A model generated the notes under the pieces. That model did not search any database and had not been told where the DNA came from. It worked only from the letters and a program-made list of their open reading frames with translations. From Adiantum capillus-veneris (taxonomy: Eukaryota; Streptophyta; Polypodiopsida; Polypodiales; Pteridaceae), in assembly GCA_014529385.2 (NCBI GenBank), contig CM043944.1, forward strand, positions 171,919,740 through 171,983,739: a stretch of DNA of 64,000 nucleotides, in the 5' to 3' direction. Position numbers and translations under genes: made by a program. This document shows, piece after piece, positions 8,918 through 18,588 of this stretch (positions within the stretch are counted from its first letter, which is position 1; each line of letters starts with the position of its first letter).

Positions 8918-11713
8918 CTAGTCAAATCGAAGAAAATAAGGTTTAAGTCGCCAACCATTTACCCTGGTTTTATGAAGTTTTCCATCAACCTCCATAAGCT
9001 GGTAGCTTCCATTGGCATACTTTTTCCTGACGATGAAAGGACCTTCCCATCGGAGTAGGAGTTTCTTATCCTTGCGCGTGTCGAAGCGATTGTCGTAGCG
9101 GAGCACCAACATTCCTTTCTTCAATTCTTTTTTCAGGAGATGCTCGTTAAAGCTAAGCCGTCTATGCTCTGCTTGTGCTGCATAATAATTTATTGCTTCT
9201 TCTCTGTCTAGCTGCAGTCTTTCCAAGTTGATGATATGATCTCTAAAATGCATGTGGGGCGGTTGAAGCTGGCTTGCCATTACTTTGAGACTTTGTAGTT
9301 GCACTTCAATGGGCAAGATTGCTTCCTTACCAAATACTAGATGATATGGTGTGAATCCCAAGGATGTACGAAATGAAGTTCTGTAGGCCCATAAAGCTGG
9401 TAGTAGATACTTATCCCAGTCTCCAGGATGATTGTTTACCTGCTTGGTAATAATTTTAGAAACCATTCCATTTACCTTTTCAACTAGGCCATTACATTGA
9501 GGGTAATATGGTGAAGAGTGCCTCCTTGTAATGCCCAGTTTTTGCATTAATTCTCCTACCAAGTCTGCTCTGAAACCTGGCCCTCTATCAGAGATGATCT
9601 CTAAAGGTGTGCCAAACCTATAGCATATGTGCTCGTAGATAAATTTAGCTACCTCTACCACTGTGATTCTAGTGGTGGCTGTAGCCTCTGCCCATCTAGT
9701 CATGTAGTCGACCCCCATGATAATGTAGAATTTTCCTGAGTTGGCCCTAGGTAATGGCCCAATGGCGTCGATACCCCATTTTTCAAATGGGCCATATGAG
9801 AGAATAGGTGTCTGTGGTTCAGGCATAAGTGATCTAGTGCCGGCCTTTTGACACAACTTACATGTTTTGCACCAGTGGTGTACATCACGGTTGAGGCTAG
9901 GCCATATGAAGCCTGCTTGCAAGATTTTCCTACTTGTTATGTCTAGGGAAAAGTGACCACCACAAACCCCGTCGTGACAGCTAGCAATTACTCCCGTGAT
10001 TTCCTGAGAGAGAGGGACCTTCCTGAGTATTTGGTCCTTACCCTTACAATACAAACCGTCATTGATGAGTCGATACCTTGTGGCCTTCCGCGTCAGCCAT
10101 TGCTTCTGTCCCTTTGTTAAATCTGATGGGCATTCTCCTGTTTCCAAAAAATGCATGATGTCAGGCAAGGCATCACTGCCTTGAAATAGAGGGAGCTTTA
10201 GTTTTATTTCTCCAACCACCACTTCCTGTAGTCTTTCACTTTCTAGGGCATCTGCTTCTTGGTTTTGAGCCCTTGGGATATGGTGTATTTGAACTTCTTC
10301 AAACTTACCCAACAAGGTTTTTACACCACTTAAGTGAGTCCTTAAACTAGGATTCTTGCATGTCCATGCTCCATTTACTTGCCCCAGAAGTAGAGCATCC
10401 CCAAATACATTAAGGTGTTGTACACCTTGCCAGACACACCATTGTAGACCCTTGGTTAGTGCTGCATACTCAGCTTCATTGTTAGAATGTGAATCTAACA
10501 ATTGGCCCAACGAAAATACCTTTGTCCCTTTGTCATCAAAGACCACTATGCCTGCAGCTGCTTTGTCGGACGCTCGCTTGTAGGCTCCATCAAAGTAGAG
10601 AGAGTATGCTCCTTCTACCATCGGTGGTAGTGGAGGTAATCGGACTTCTCCTTCCTTAGATTGCTTCTCCTCCCTTTCAAAGACTTGGTAGGTCATGAGT
10701 CCCCCCAAACTTGCCCTTGTCGTGCTTTCTACCTGTACCGTGTAGTCAAACTCTTGCAGACGAACTAGCCATTTAGTAATTCTAGCAGACACATCCATGT
10801 GTTGTACAACATAGGGAAATATTTCATCCGTGGTTAGAATCACAAATTGCTTAGGCAGCAAATATGACCTAAACTTTGTAGTTGCAAATCTAAGAGCTAG
10901 GACTAAGTGTTCCACATGGGTGAAACCTTTCTCTCCTGCTGTCATCATTCGACTAGAGAAGTAGATTGGCCTCATGAAAGATGTCGTCGTATCCTTTTGG
11001 AGTAGCACAACCCCCAATGAGTCATCACCAACACTTGAGGTGACATAGAATTTTTCATCCCACTTAGGTGGTGAGATAGTTGGTAGAGTGGCTAAGACCT
11101 CCTTTACCTTGTTGTAGTGATGTTCGCTTTCCTCGTCCCAAGTGAAAGTTGATCTTTGAGTGAGTTGTTGCAATGGTAGGACAAGTTGTGATAGTAGATG
11201 TATGAATATACTTAAGTACCTCACCTTCTGTAGAAAAGAGACCAGTTGACGTGCGGTCGTTGGTGAAGGTAGGACTATGAGTGCAGACACCTTACTTGGG
11301 TCGGCGTTGATACCTCTTGCTGAAATTTCATGGCCTAGTAGAATGACTTTACTCTCCCCAATGTGACATTTATCCACATTAAGTTGCCCACCTAGGCTCT
11401 GCAACCTGGCCAAACCTTCGGTTACCTTTTCTAAATGTGAAATACGGGAGCTATATATACAAAAATCATCAATGAACACTCTTATGGATGTTCCAAAGAA
11501 CGGTTGAAAAACATATGTGACATATCTTTGGAATGTGGCAGGTGCATTTGTGAGACCAAATGGCATAACCCTGTATGCAAAACAACTCCATGGCGTGATA
11601 AAAGTGGTTTTTAGCTGATCTTCCAAGGCTATGCGTATTTGAAAGTATCCTGAATAACCATCACAGACGGTATAGCATTCAAAACCCGCTACTTCATTTA
11701 GAATTTCATCCAA
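8918..11713 (-). CDS. Pol of element B: RT, RNase H, archaeal-type RNase H and integrase (931 codons)
   Basis: This uninterrupted frame would copy the element's RNA into DNA and insert it in the genome. RT has its first Asp at CDGYSGY (residue 18) and the pair in FIDD at 80-83. RNase H begins near residue 220, but the expected Asp after FYV is not seen. A second RNase H at about 370-490 has D375 (LYFDGAY), E413 (NNEAEYAAL), D439 (FGDALL) and D488 (EADAL). Integrase has H580, H587, C618 and C621, then the triad D649 (GIDAIG), D709 (ISDRGPGF) and E745 (LVEKVNG). The C-terminal domain ends with a tag stop at 8918. The frame continues that of the preceding segment across one TAA at 11762-11764, which replaces the Tyr codon of the RT motif V-D-Y-K-P. 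Confidence 0.95.
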   Translation of the reverse strand: MDEILNEVAGFECYTVCDGYSGYFQIRIALEDQLKTTFITPWSCFAYRVMPFGLTNAPATFQRYVTYVFQPFFGTSIRVFIDDFCIYSSRISHLEKVTEGLARLQSLGGQLNVDKCHIGESKVILLGHEISARGINADPSKVSALIVLPSPTTARQLVSFLQKVRYLSIFIHLLSQLVLPLQQLTQRSTFTWDEESEHHYNKVKEVLATLPTISPPKWDEKFYVTSSVGDDSLGVVLLQKDTTTSFMRPIYFSSRMMTAGEKGFTHVEHLVLALRFATTKFRSYLLPKQFVILTTDEIFPYVVQHMDVSARITKWLVRLQEFDYTVQVESTTRASLGGLMTYQVFEREEKQSKEGEVRLPPLPPMVEGAYSLYFDGAYKRASDKAAAGIVVFDDKGTKVFSLGQLLDSHSNNEAEYAALTKGLQWCVWQGVQHLNVFGDALLLGQVNGAWTCKNPSLRTHLSGVKTLLGKFEEVQIHHIPRAQNQEADALESERLQEVVVGEIKLKLPLFQGSDALPDIMHFLETGECPSDLTKGQKQWLTRKATRYRLINDGLYCKGKDQILRKVPLSQEITGVIASCHDGVCGGHFSLDITSRKILQAGFIWPSLNRDVHHWCKTCKLCQKAGTRSLMPEPQTPILSYGPFEKWGIDAIGPLPRANSGKFYIIMGVDYMTRWAEATATTRITVVEVAKFIYEHICYRFGTPLEIISDRGPGFRADLVGELMQKLGITRRHSSPYYPQCNGLVEKVNGMVSKIITKQVNNHPGDWDKYLLPALWAYRTSFRTSLGFTPYHLVFGKEAILPIEVQLQSLKVMASQLQPPHMHFRDHIINLERLQLDREEAINYYAAQAEHRRLSFNEHLLKKELKKGMLVLRYDNRFDTRKDKKLLLRWEGPFIVRKKYANGSYQLMEVDGKLHKTRVNGWRLKPYFLRFD

Positions 11714-11761
11714 GAAAGGGAGAGGAAAGTGGTCTCTCTTTGTAGCTGCATTTAGTGGTTT

Positions 11762-13306
11762 TTAGTCAACACAGACCCTCCACTTACCATTCTTTTTAGG
11801 CGTCACCACTACGGGTGACACCCATTCTGAGTTTTCTACAGGATAGATGAATCCCGCCTCCAGCAGTTTCCTTACCTCGGCCAAGAGTGCCTTTTCTTGT
11901 ATCACCCCCAGTCGTCGTAGCTTTTGCACAACTGGTTTTACCCCTTCCTTCAGCTTAATATGATGTTCCACCACTGTAATGCTTGTGATTCTTTCATAGT
12001 TGTCAATGAACAGGTTAGGAAATCCCATCAACATTTGCAAAAAACTATCTTTCTCCTCAAGTGTTAATTCCGTAGACAACATACCCTTCAACCTACTTCC
12101 TCCTAGGCCAGGTGATTTGCTCTCCTCTTCATTGGGTTGCCCTTTTGGTGATGGATCACCAGTTGTGCTTACCCTTTGTGGATCCTTCATAATGATACCC
12201 ATCACATCAATGGAACTGTCACTTTCGTCGGTGGATGTGGTCTCCTCCTCAGAACTGGAAGATTCGCTAGTGGTTTCATCTGCCGATGTTTCCAGATTCA
12301 TTTGCTTCTGCTTGCCAATCCTCATGTCGTAGTAGATTGTCTCCCCTTTCTTACCGGTCATGCGTAGAAGGCCAGTACCCCAGTCCTGTTTTGCCTTCAT
12401 GGCCATCAACCATGGCCTTCCCAAAATTAGTGGATAGCCCTCCCCCTTAGTAGGCATTACAAAAACATCTACCTCTACCTCAGTGTTGAAAGCTTTGATT
12501 TTCACGACACTTACCACACCCAGACACTTTACTTTTGCGTTGTTTGCCATCTTTGCCTTGCATGGAGAAGGCCTGTCAACCTCGAGCCCTAATTGAAGCA
12601 TCATAGATTTGCTCATTACACAGATTTGTGCACCTCCATCAATGTAGGTGTTTCCAACCCTCTTTCCTTTTATGTTTACGTCGACAATTGGAAGGATGTC
12701 ATCCATGTTGCATCCCGAAATTGCTTCAACTACCTTTGTTTTGGAGTGTCTTGTACTTACCATTTTAGACCATTGTCGCCTTACTTTAGGTACAAGATGT
12801 AGCAACTGTGGCCATGTAATCTTCGGTCCTTGCTCTGCCACATCCAATGTTAGATCATAGGGCTTATAATTTTCCCCTAGCTGGAAGTCGGTGATGCCCA
12901 ATTTCCGTCGTGGCCTGGATGGCCTCTTGCTAGTTTCTCCTCTCATGCTTCTCTCATCATCTGATTGTGTAGCTTTCTCCCTCCTAGCTCTTTTCACAGT
13001 CATGGCTTCAAGTGGTTCTAAAAAGGTTACCTTCTCCTTACCCTTGTCCCTCTCCTTTGCTCTGGGTGGATCCACTACTACGGCTTTTCCTTTCTCTTCT
13101 AGCCTTATGATGTTTACAGGGCGATCAGGTTGTTGGGCTGGTGGAAGAGGTGGGATGGATGCTTGTAGTGGTGTCTGGGGTGGACATAGAATTTGTGTTG
13201 GTGGGGGTGGTGCTCGGGGTGGGGGTGTTCTTTCTCTAGGGGGTGACAATTGGTTCCTCCTACCTCCTCTATTATAGTTTTTTCGTGGTTTGGGACAGTA
13301 GTACAT
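11762..13306 (-). CDS. Gag C-terminus, proline-rich linker, protease and RT start of element B (514 codons)
   Basis: The frame starts just after the CCHC knuckle C-Y-N-C-G-E-D-G-H-G-M-Y-Y-C. A proline-rich linker occupies residues about 21-60. A retropepsin follows, with active site YIDGGAQ (D223) and the C-terminal LILGRPWL motif. An acidic serine-rich spacer comes next, then the RT N-terminus (HHIKLKEG, KKNGKWRVCVD) up to the TAA. D-G-G in place of D-T/S-G is typical of plant Tat-type proteases. Gag and pol share one phase here, so a single polyprotein is likely. Confidence 0.9.
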   Translation of the reverse strand: MYYCPKPRKNYNRGGRRNQLSPPRERTPPPRAPPPPTQILCPPQTPLQASIPPLPPAQQPDRPVNIIRLEEKGKAVVVDPPRAKERDKGKEKVTFLEPLEAMTVKRARREKATQSDDERSMRGETSKRPSRPRRKLGITDFQLGENYKPYDLTLDVAEQGPKITWPQLLHLVPKVRRQWSKMVSTRHSKTKVVEAISGCNMDDILPIVDVNIKGKRVGNTYIDGGAQICVMSKSMMLQLGLEVDRPSPCKAKMANNAKVKCLGVVSVVKIKAFNTEVEVDVFVMPTKGEGYPLILGRPWLMAMKAKQDWGTGLLRMTGKKGETIYYDMRIGKQKQMNLETSADETTSESSSSEEETTSTDESDSSIDVMGIIMKDPQRVSTTGDPSPKGQPNEEESKSPGLGGSRLKGMLSTELTLEEKDSFLQMLMGFPNLFIDNYERITSITVVEHHIKLKEGVKPVVQKLRRLGVIQEKALLAEVRKLLEAGFIYPVENSEWVSPVVVTPKKNGKWRVCVD

Positions 13307-13426
13307 ACCGTGACCATCTTCTCCGCAGTTGTAGCAATGATACTCCCTATTTTGTCATCGTGCTCTTCCAGGGTCTTGATCTCTTTCTTGAATCCTCCCT
13401 TGCTGTATTAAGTGGACATACAAATT

Positions 13427-14122
13427 CTACAGTTGGTCAGTAATATGGGCCAACATATCTTGTTGGTCATCTCTTACCCCAAGAGCCGGTGGTGGTGGTA
13501 TGGTGGTTGTCGTAGTTGCTGGTCGACGCGATGTTCCTGCTTCTGTTGACTCGGTTTCTTTGGTTTTCATTCGCAGCTTCTTGTCCTTAAGGCGAGCAAT
13601 CTCAACGGCTAACTCATACGTAGCCAAGAATCTACCTTTCATATTCTCCTTGAGAAGCGGCCATAAGCCATGCGTGAACCGATATTTTTTAAGGAAATCG
13701 GGTGCGGCTTCCCCTCTTGCCAGTGACTCAACCCACCTTTCCCACAAATCCACAAATTTGGACTCATAGGTGGCATATTCTAAAAGACCCTCCTGCTTCA
13801 AGTCTCTCAACTTGTCCCACAACTTTTCTGAAGTGGTACCTCCCCCAAAGCGCCTCTTAAAAGCGGTTTTTAAGGGTTCCCAGTCATCCTTGGTTGCTTG
13901 TGGAAGTGCATTGTACCATGATCTAGCTTCTAGCTTCATGAGATGCTTAAAGATTCTAACCCGGGATTCATCCGTATCTTTGTTGCTCACTACACATGCT
14001 ACTTCAAAGTCATCTAGGAAGTCTGTTACCAAATCCTCCCCCTTCTTTCCTTTAAATGTTGGAAATGCTACACTTGCCATGATTACTGAGAGAGAGCTAG
14101 AAAGACACTGCTTAACTTGCAA
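13427..14122 (-). CDS. Gag of element B
   Basis: The frame has 231 codons; a better start may be the internal ATG at 14080 (MASVAFPTFKG). The central region has the retrotransposon gag fold signature ARSWYNALP, then DDWEPLKTAFKRRFG and LWDKLRDLKQEG, as in other plant gypsy capsids. A TAG at 13427 and TGA at 13355 separate it from the CCHC knuckle at about 13295-13345, in the same phase. Both stops could come from C-to-T changes (CAG to TAG, CGA to TGA), as methylated DNA gives. Capsid proteins would package the element's RNA. Confidence 0.9.
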   Translation of the reverse strand: MQVKQCLSSSLSVIMASVAFPTFKGKKGEDLVTDFLDDFEVACVVSNKDTDESRVRIFKHLMKLEARSWYNALPQATKDDWEPLKTAFKRRFGGGTTSEKLWDKLRDLKQEGLLEYATYESKFVDLWERWVESLARGEAAPDFLKKYRFTHGLWPLLKENMKGRFLATYELAVEIARLKDKKLRMKTKETESTEAGTSRRPATTTTTIPPPPALGVRDDQQDMLAHITDQL

Positions 14123-14160
14123 AAGTTTTTTCTTCTTTACAAGGAGGTGTGTATACCCTC

Positions 14161-14379
14161 TTATACTAGGACATAGATTAAAACTTCAAACGGTACATTG
14201 CCTTGTACCAAAGGTAGGAAAAATGGTTGATCTGATGCCAGAACCTCAAAAAATCTCTCCCCACCCAGCATGGTGTCAATGACGTGCTGGTAGTGAGCCT
14301 TCAAATCCAGTATCACCTTGATTGAGCGTACACATGTTGGTATGTGTAATCTGTCTTGAGGTAGGTTGTACTGATTCAT
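14161..14379 (-). CDS. 72-codon leader ORF of element B
   Basis: A small open frame lies between the first leader ORFs and gag. It begins MNQYNLPQ and ends VLIYVLV. At the matching place in element C (37856-38074) there is also an ORF of exactly 72 codons with a similar ending (DVSIFILI) and a shared EIL/EVL pattern. The equal length and position suggest selection at protein level in the past. No known function; it may encode an extra gag-like domain. Confidence 0.45.
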   Translation of the reverse strand: MNQYNLPQDRLHIPTCVRSIKVILDLKAHYQHVIDTMLGGERFFEVLASDQPFFLPLVQGNVPFEVLIYVLV

Positions 14380-14396
14380 GTGAAGCTTAGAGGTGC

Positions 14397-14693
14397 TTAG
14401 TCACTGTCCAAGCTTGTGGGAGAGGGTGGTGTTGTTTCCTGAAACAAACTCAGTAGATCCCTAGTTTCTCTACTGAGAGTGTGAGCCAATGATTCCGTTA
14501 TCTGTGCTGCAGCATCAGGTGCGACTTGAAAACTGACTGTGATAATTACCTTGGTGACTTGAGTTACCCGATTCTCAAAGTAGAATAGTGTTGATTCTCT
14601 ATTGTGTAGATCTCCTTCCATTTTGTTGTTGTGGGTTGGTTGTAGGTTGCGGACATGGTTTCGACCTTCTCCTTCTTCTTCTTGGCACTTCAC
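14397..14693 (-). CDS. Second leader ORF of element B
   Basis: A frame of up to 98 codons. The informative part starts at MEGDLHN and contains FYFENRVTQV, and a matching FAFENHIST piece occurs in element C at about 45480-45500. It overlaps the previous leader ORF in another phase, so the two may be one coding region split by a frameshift. No recognised domain. Confidence 0.45.
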   Translation of the reverse strand: MKCQEEEGEGRNHVRNLQPTHNNKMEGDLHNRESTLFYFENRVTQVTKVIITVSFQVAPDAAAQITESLAHTLSRETRDLLSLFQETTPPSPTSLDSD

Positions 14694-14862
14694 CTATGTA
14701 TATCCACTGGGTTTGGCGTGTTGGTTGACTCTCCCACTGCAAATCGATTACCGTTACGCCTGGCACTCGAGCTTCGATGGAGATGCGGAGTTCGTCTAGT
14801 TGGGCTTGGAGCTCTTCTTCTTCTGTCGTCCAATTAGCAAATCCTGCTAGCCATTCATCCAT
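14599..14862 (-). CDS. First leader ORF of element B, beginning MDEWL
   Basis: An 87-codon frame starts 20 bases inside the primer site and reads MDEWLAGFANW, then an acidic coiled-coil-like stretch, then PGVTVIDLQ and an Arg-run (PRRRRRRSK). Element C has the counterpart MDEWLQEFSNW at 45747 and PGCRVINIQ after one frameshift. Conservation of these words in two diverged families indicates a real coding region upstream of gag. Function unknown. Confidence 0.55.
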   Translation of the reverse strand: MDEWLAGFANWTTEEEELQAQLDELRISIEARVPGVTVIDLQWESQPTRQTQWIYIGEVPRRRRRRSKPCPQPTTNPQQQNGRRSTQ

Positions 14863-14881
14863 TCACAATAGTTTAGGGGTT

Positions 14882-14931
14882 TCAGTCTTGTAAACTGAAG
14901 GTCTTGAGTTCGATCCTCAGTGGGGGCACCA
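14882..14931 (-). other. Primer-binding site of B: complement of a complete 3' tRNA half (50 nt)
   Basis: Read on the plus strand, these 50 bases are the 3' half of a tRNA: anticodon stem TCAGT/ACTGA with loop CTTGTAA (anticodon TGT, Thr), 5-nt variable loop, T-arm with loop TTCGATC, acceptor strand TGGGGGC, discriminator A and CCA. The parts add to 5+7+5+5+5+7+5+7+1+3 = 50. Two bases separate it from the 5' LTR. An ordinary PBS matches only 10-18 bases of the tRNA 3' end. No D-arm or 5' acceptor strand lies upstream, so it is not a functional tRNA gene. Confidence 0.85.
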
Positions 14932-15133
14932 AATGACGGGAGCAAAGCGAACCCCAAACCCCCGACGGCCTCTAAAACACCGGGGACCGAATGGAGCGCC
15001 TCGAGCTTGTCATGGTAAAGCAAACAGGGGCACCACTTAGCTTCAGCGGCTAGGATGCAAGCAACACACCACCATAACAAAGTTTTCATCCAAGAGAGAT
15101 GGATGCTTGGGAGTAATGATGAAGAGGAAAGGG

Positions 15134-15234
<101 letters not shown>

Positions 15235-15710
15235 GGGAGGGGGTATAGCAGCTTAGCACTTAGGCATCACAAAAGGATGGCGAATCCGCACACCCTTCAC
15301 ACATACACAAGCTCACTCCAAACACAAGATTAGGTGGAGATTCCGCACACCTCACATGGGCAAAACATTGCAAGAAAACATACTCACAAAACCTCAAGCT
15401 TTATTTAGAGAATAAGGCGATGAAATGGGGAGCATAGGGTAGGGGAATGAAAAGGGAGAGAGTGGTAGAGCACATGGCGGATAGGTGGGAGTTGATGGCG
15501 AAGACTCGCACGAGGGTTATGGCCATCATCCTTCATTTAGTTGCCCTTCATCTTCCATAGCCAAGGGTGTAGAGGTCATGCTCAAGACAAGCATGGTGAT
15601 TGCGGTGATGGTGATGGTGTGGGTGTGTGTGTGTGTGCACTAGGCACACACAATGCATAGTGTGTTCTTTGGTGATGTTGTGTGTGTCCTTAGTGTGATG
15701 GTGACCCCTC

Positions 15711-15718
15711 TTTATATA
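15711..15718 (-). promoter_or_regulatory. TATA-like element in the 5' LTR of B
   Basis: The minus strand reads CTATATAAAG in a GC-rich setting, upstream of gag in the element's direction. The 3' LTR has the same motif at 7970-7977. It is the best candidate for the element's promoter; no start-site evidence is available. Confidence 0.55.
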
Positions 15719-16404
15719 GGGGAGGAGGGGGGAGAAATTCTAGAATTTAGAAATGAAGAAATCATTATCTACATAGGCCATGTGACTGTGGGCCCCACTT
15801 GTCTGGCTGTGTGTATATGTGCCAGAACAGCAGTCTCATGAGAGAGAGACTAGGAGAGAGAGATGGGTTGATGAAAAAAAGTGAGAGGTGACATGGAGAA
15901 TAAAATAATTACAAGAGGGGAGTGTGTTCAGAGGTGAATCTGTGTGCAGATGTGTGTGAACACAAGAAAAATCAGGTAACCACCGGGTGGGGATGGGTCT
16001 GTGGGCACCTTTTTCAGTGAAACTGAGTGTGTGTGAGTGTGGGGAAGGTTATTTAGCTACAAGACAAGAGATATGGCGCCCTTTAGAGAGAGAGGGGGAT
16101 ATTTGGGTCATGGGATATGATAGGAGAGAGAAAGAGGGGGTGGGGTATACTATTTTGGAAGATAGGATAAGTTGCATGTGAGTTAGGGTGCATTATTGGT
16201 GAGTTAGAATGCATTATTGGTGAGAGGTGGGGTAGCTTGAGGGGAGAGAGAAAGGAGAAAGGACAAGGGGAAGAGAGAGGGGGTTGACCTTTTGAGAAGG
16301 GACACACGGCGGGGCAACAGTGAAGAAAAAAAGAGGCAAGGTGGGGATGGGTTGCCCCGCAGGCATGAGGTGGCCTATTTTATCTTTCTCATATATCCAA
16401 TTCC

Positions 16405-16710
16405 ATGTCCCCGAAGGAGCATAATGTATATGATATGTCAAATGACATATTTGAGCAAATATATAATAGCATGCCCCCAGAGGAGAACTTAAAGCTTAAA
16501 AAACTCTATCGAATATTTTCTTTAGACCATCTATCTTCTGCTTCACTTCATGCAACCGCACAAATGGCACATATTGGTGTCAAAAAGATGCTTTCAAAGT
16601 CATCTAGCCCTCCTTTTCTTCATCTTGCAACTCGTCGTACCATCTCTTTGATTTTCCACGAACCAGCGGCGAAAAAACTTGTATCGCGCCTTCTTCTCTT
16701 ATCATCCTAA
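16405..16710 (+). pseudogene. Unrecognised ORF beside the truncated LTR of B
   Basis: The 101-codon frame begins MSPKEHN and contains an amphipathic stretch around FEQIYNSMPPEE. The same phase continues readably past the stop (KLVAKFLHLQRQYF), suggesting a longer decayed coding region up to about 16830. I do not recognise it. It starts nine bases after the LTR break, so it may belong to whatever DNA was joined to B. Confidence 0.3.
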
Positions 16711-16899
16711 TCTCCAGCACAAATAGACCGTAAACTTGTAGCAAAGTTTTTGCATCTTCAACGCCAATATTTTACTGGTGATACAGAAGCATTGAGCTAC
16801 ATCAAAAGTGACGACTTAGATACACTTACATAGAACTTTGTTTCTTTAGACTTCTCTATGCTTTGATTTGTAGTTGCTATGTCCCTGTTGTTTGGATCC

Positions 16900-17198
16900 T
16901 TGGGACAATCCTCTAGAAAATGTCCAACTATTCTTCCACAATCTGATTAGTACATAATTACGGGTGGCGTTTCAATTGGTTCTTCCATCTCAAGGTCTTG
17001 TTGAGGATTTTTTGCTTGTGTGCTTGCCAAGTTGTCCCCATCTTCTTTCATAATAGTGAGCATCAAGCTGTAGACTGCTCCGTCTTGACCTTTATACTTC
17101 TTTTGACTTGGTCCTCCAATTAGAGTGGTTTCTATTGGTTGATTTGTTGGATCTTCCCTTTGTGGATCTCGACTACAGATTTGACCACTGTAATCCAT
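16900..17198 (-). pseudogene. Zinc-knuckle-bearing gag-like remnant
   Basis: An 83-codon frame on the minus strand is followed, after one stop, by D-C-G-R-I-V-G-H-F-L-E-D-C-P, which fits a CCHC knuckle whose first Cys is lost. Such knuckles occur in gag of copia, gypsy and LINE elements, so the class cannot be told. The flanking sequence is too decayed to extend the gene. Confidence 0.45.
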
Positions 17199-18588
17199 GT
17201 TACCAATCTTGATTGCATAAGCACCAATTGTATGGTTTGTTGTCTTGTGCAGATGTGAGGATAACCTCTTAGATCTATCTTCTAAACATCTATTTTCAGC
17301 TCATATTTGAGATTGCAATACTTGGATTCACTAAAATTTGTAAATATCTAGGAGTTCTCTGAATCTGGCCTCACTGTGATTAAAAAGATCTTGACTCATG
17401 TGCTGCATTTACTGCTTATCAAATATCTATGGCCTTCTAAATCTACGTATAAGTCCTTATCTCCATTGTAGCCCCATCGGGCTGTAAAATTTTCTTTGTT
17501 GCGCTTTTCTTCACGTTGCTACCATTGACTAGCTTTGGTTCACCTAAACTTTTTTCTTGGATTGAGTCCATGTTGCGTTTGGTCTATAAAGCTGTCTCCT
17601 GTCAGATTCTATTTATGTATGGTAAAATTTCTCCTCCTCGGGTTGAAAATATTGCTTGTGCTAAAGTAATTTTGGCAGTTGAATTCTTTACCAGACACAT
17701 AAGAGTAAGACAACTCTAGCTCAAATGCATTAGAATTGATGCAATCCTTTGAAACGATGAAAAACTAGGGCCCTAAATAGCTTGATTTGCAATCACATGT
17801 ACCCTTGGTCTTTCGATCCTTGATCTGAATTACTCTACAAGATCCAATATGCAATGGTTGTACTTGCAAAGTTGTAACTTGCACCATCAATCGTTAGCTA
17901 TTTGGTGAATTGTGGCACAACCTTTGGAATGGGACTAAAACAAGGATACTCCTGCTAGCTGAAGATATTATGACATGATCTTAAAGGTTTCCCAATTTCA
18001 AGTCAAATTTTTCAATATCACTTTTCCAAAATTAGCAAAGGATAAATGTGCAGCCTTCTTCAACTCCTAAAAAAAAAATTTCTAGTAGCAAACAATGTCC
18101 AAATGACTCCAATTTTGCTAGGCTATATTTATGAAGGTCTACTAACATAGATGAACAAGAAATGTGAGAAATTCCTTCTTTGGCTAGCAGGAGATAATAA
18201 TCGTGATTATTATCTACTAGGTCAAAAAACCAATATTTTTCACTCTTGCTTGTTTCCCTTGGCTTATGCTCTCTTTGATAAATGCCCTGCTCAATTTTTC
18301 TCCCAAAGTACCAAGATTATGTACCACCCTATGAGATCTCAAGTTTATAATTGGACACAAGGAATTAAAAGATACATCAAACCTAGAAAGATTCTCTCTG
18401 GTTTAGATATAGTGCTTTTGTGCCATGCCTTTCTCTTTTTTGTCAAGACATGATTTCTTTCACACTAGCATTGCAAGCCGTATGTGATTTCACAATTGTT
18501 TATTTAAAGTCATAAAGTATATGATAATTCTTACCATTAATCATTATATTCACTCAATGAGCCAATTTTTTTAAAATGTGTGCAAGCT
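17199..18588. other. Unassigned decayed stretch
   Basis: Two short plus-strand frames (17516-17719 and 18151-18453) have mixed, protein-like composition but no motif I know. The second contains YHPMRSQVYNWTQGIKRYI. No repeat or RNA gene was seen. Confidence 0.35.

Noticed and set aside
13891-14282. Plus-strand ORFs opposite gag and pol of B (for example 12891-13277, 13770-14282)
   Set aside because: They are antisense shadows of a well supported coding frame.
14882-14931. A tRNA-Thr(UGU) gene
   Set aside because: Only the 3' half plus an encoded CCA is present, two bases from an LTR; no 5' acceptor strand or D-arm precedes it. Plant nuclear tRNA genes do not encode CCA.
16405-18453. Host genes between B and C
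   Set aside because: Frames are short, without motifs, splice evidence or a second copy; listed only as unassigned.
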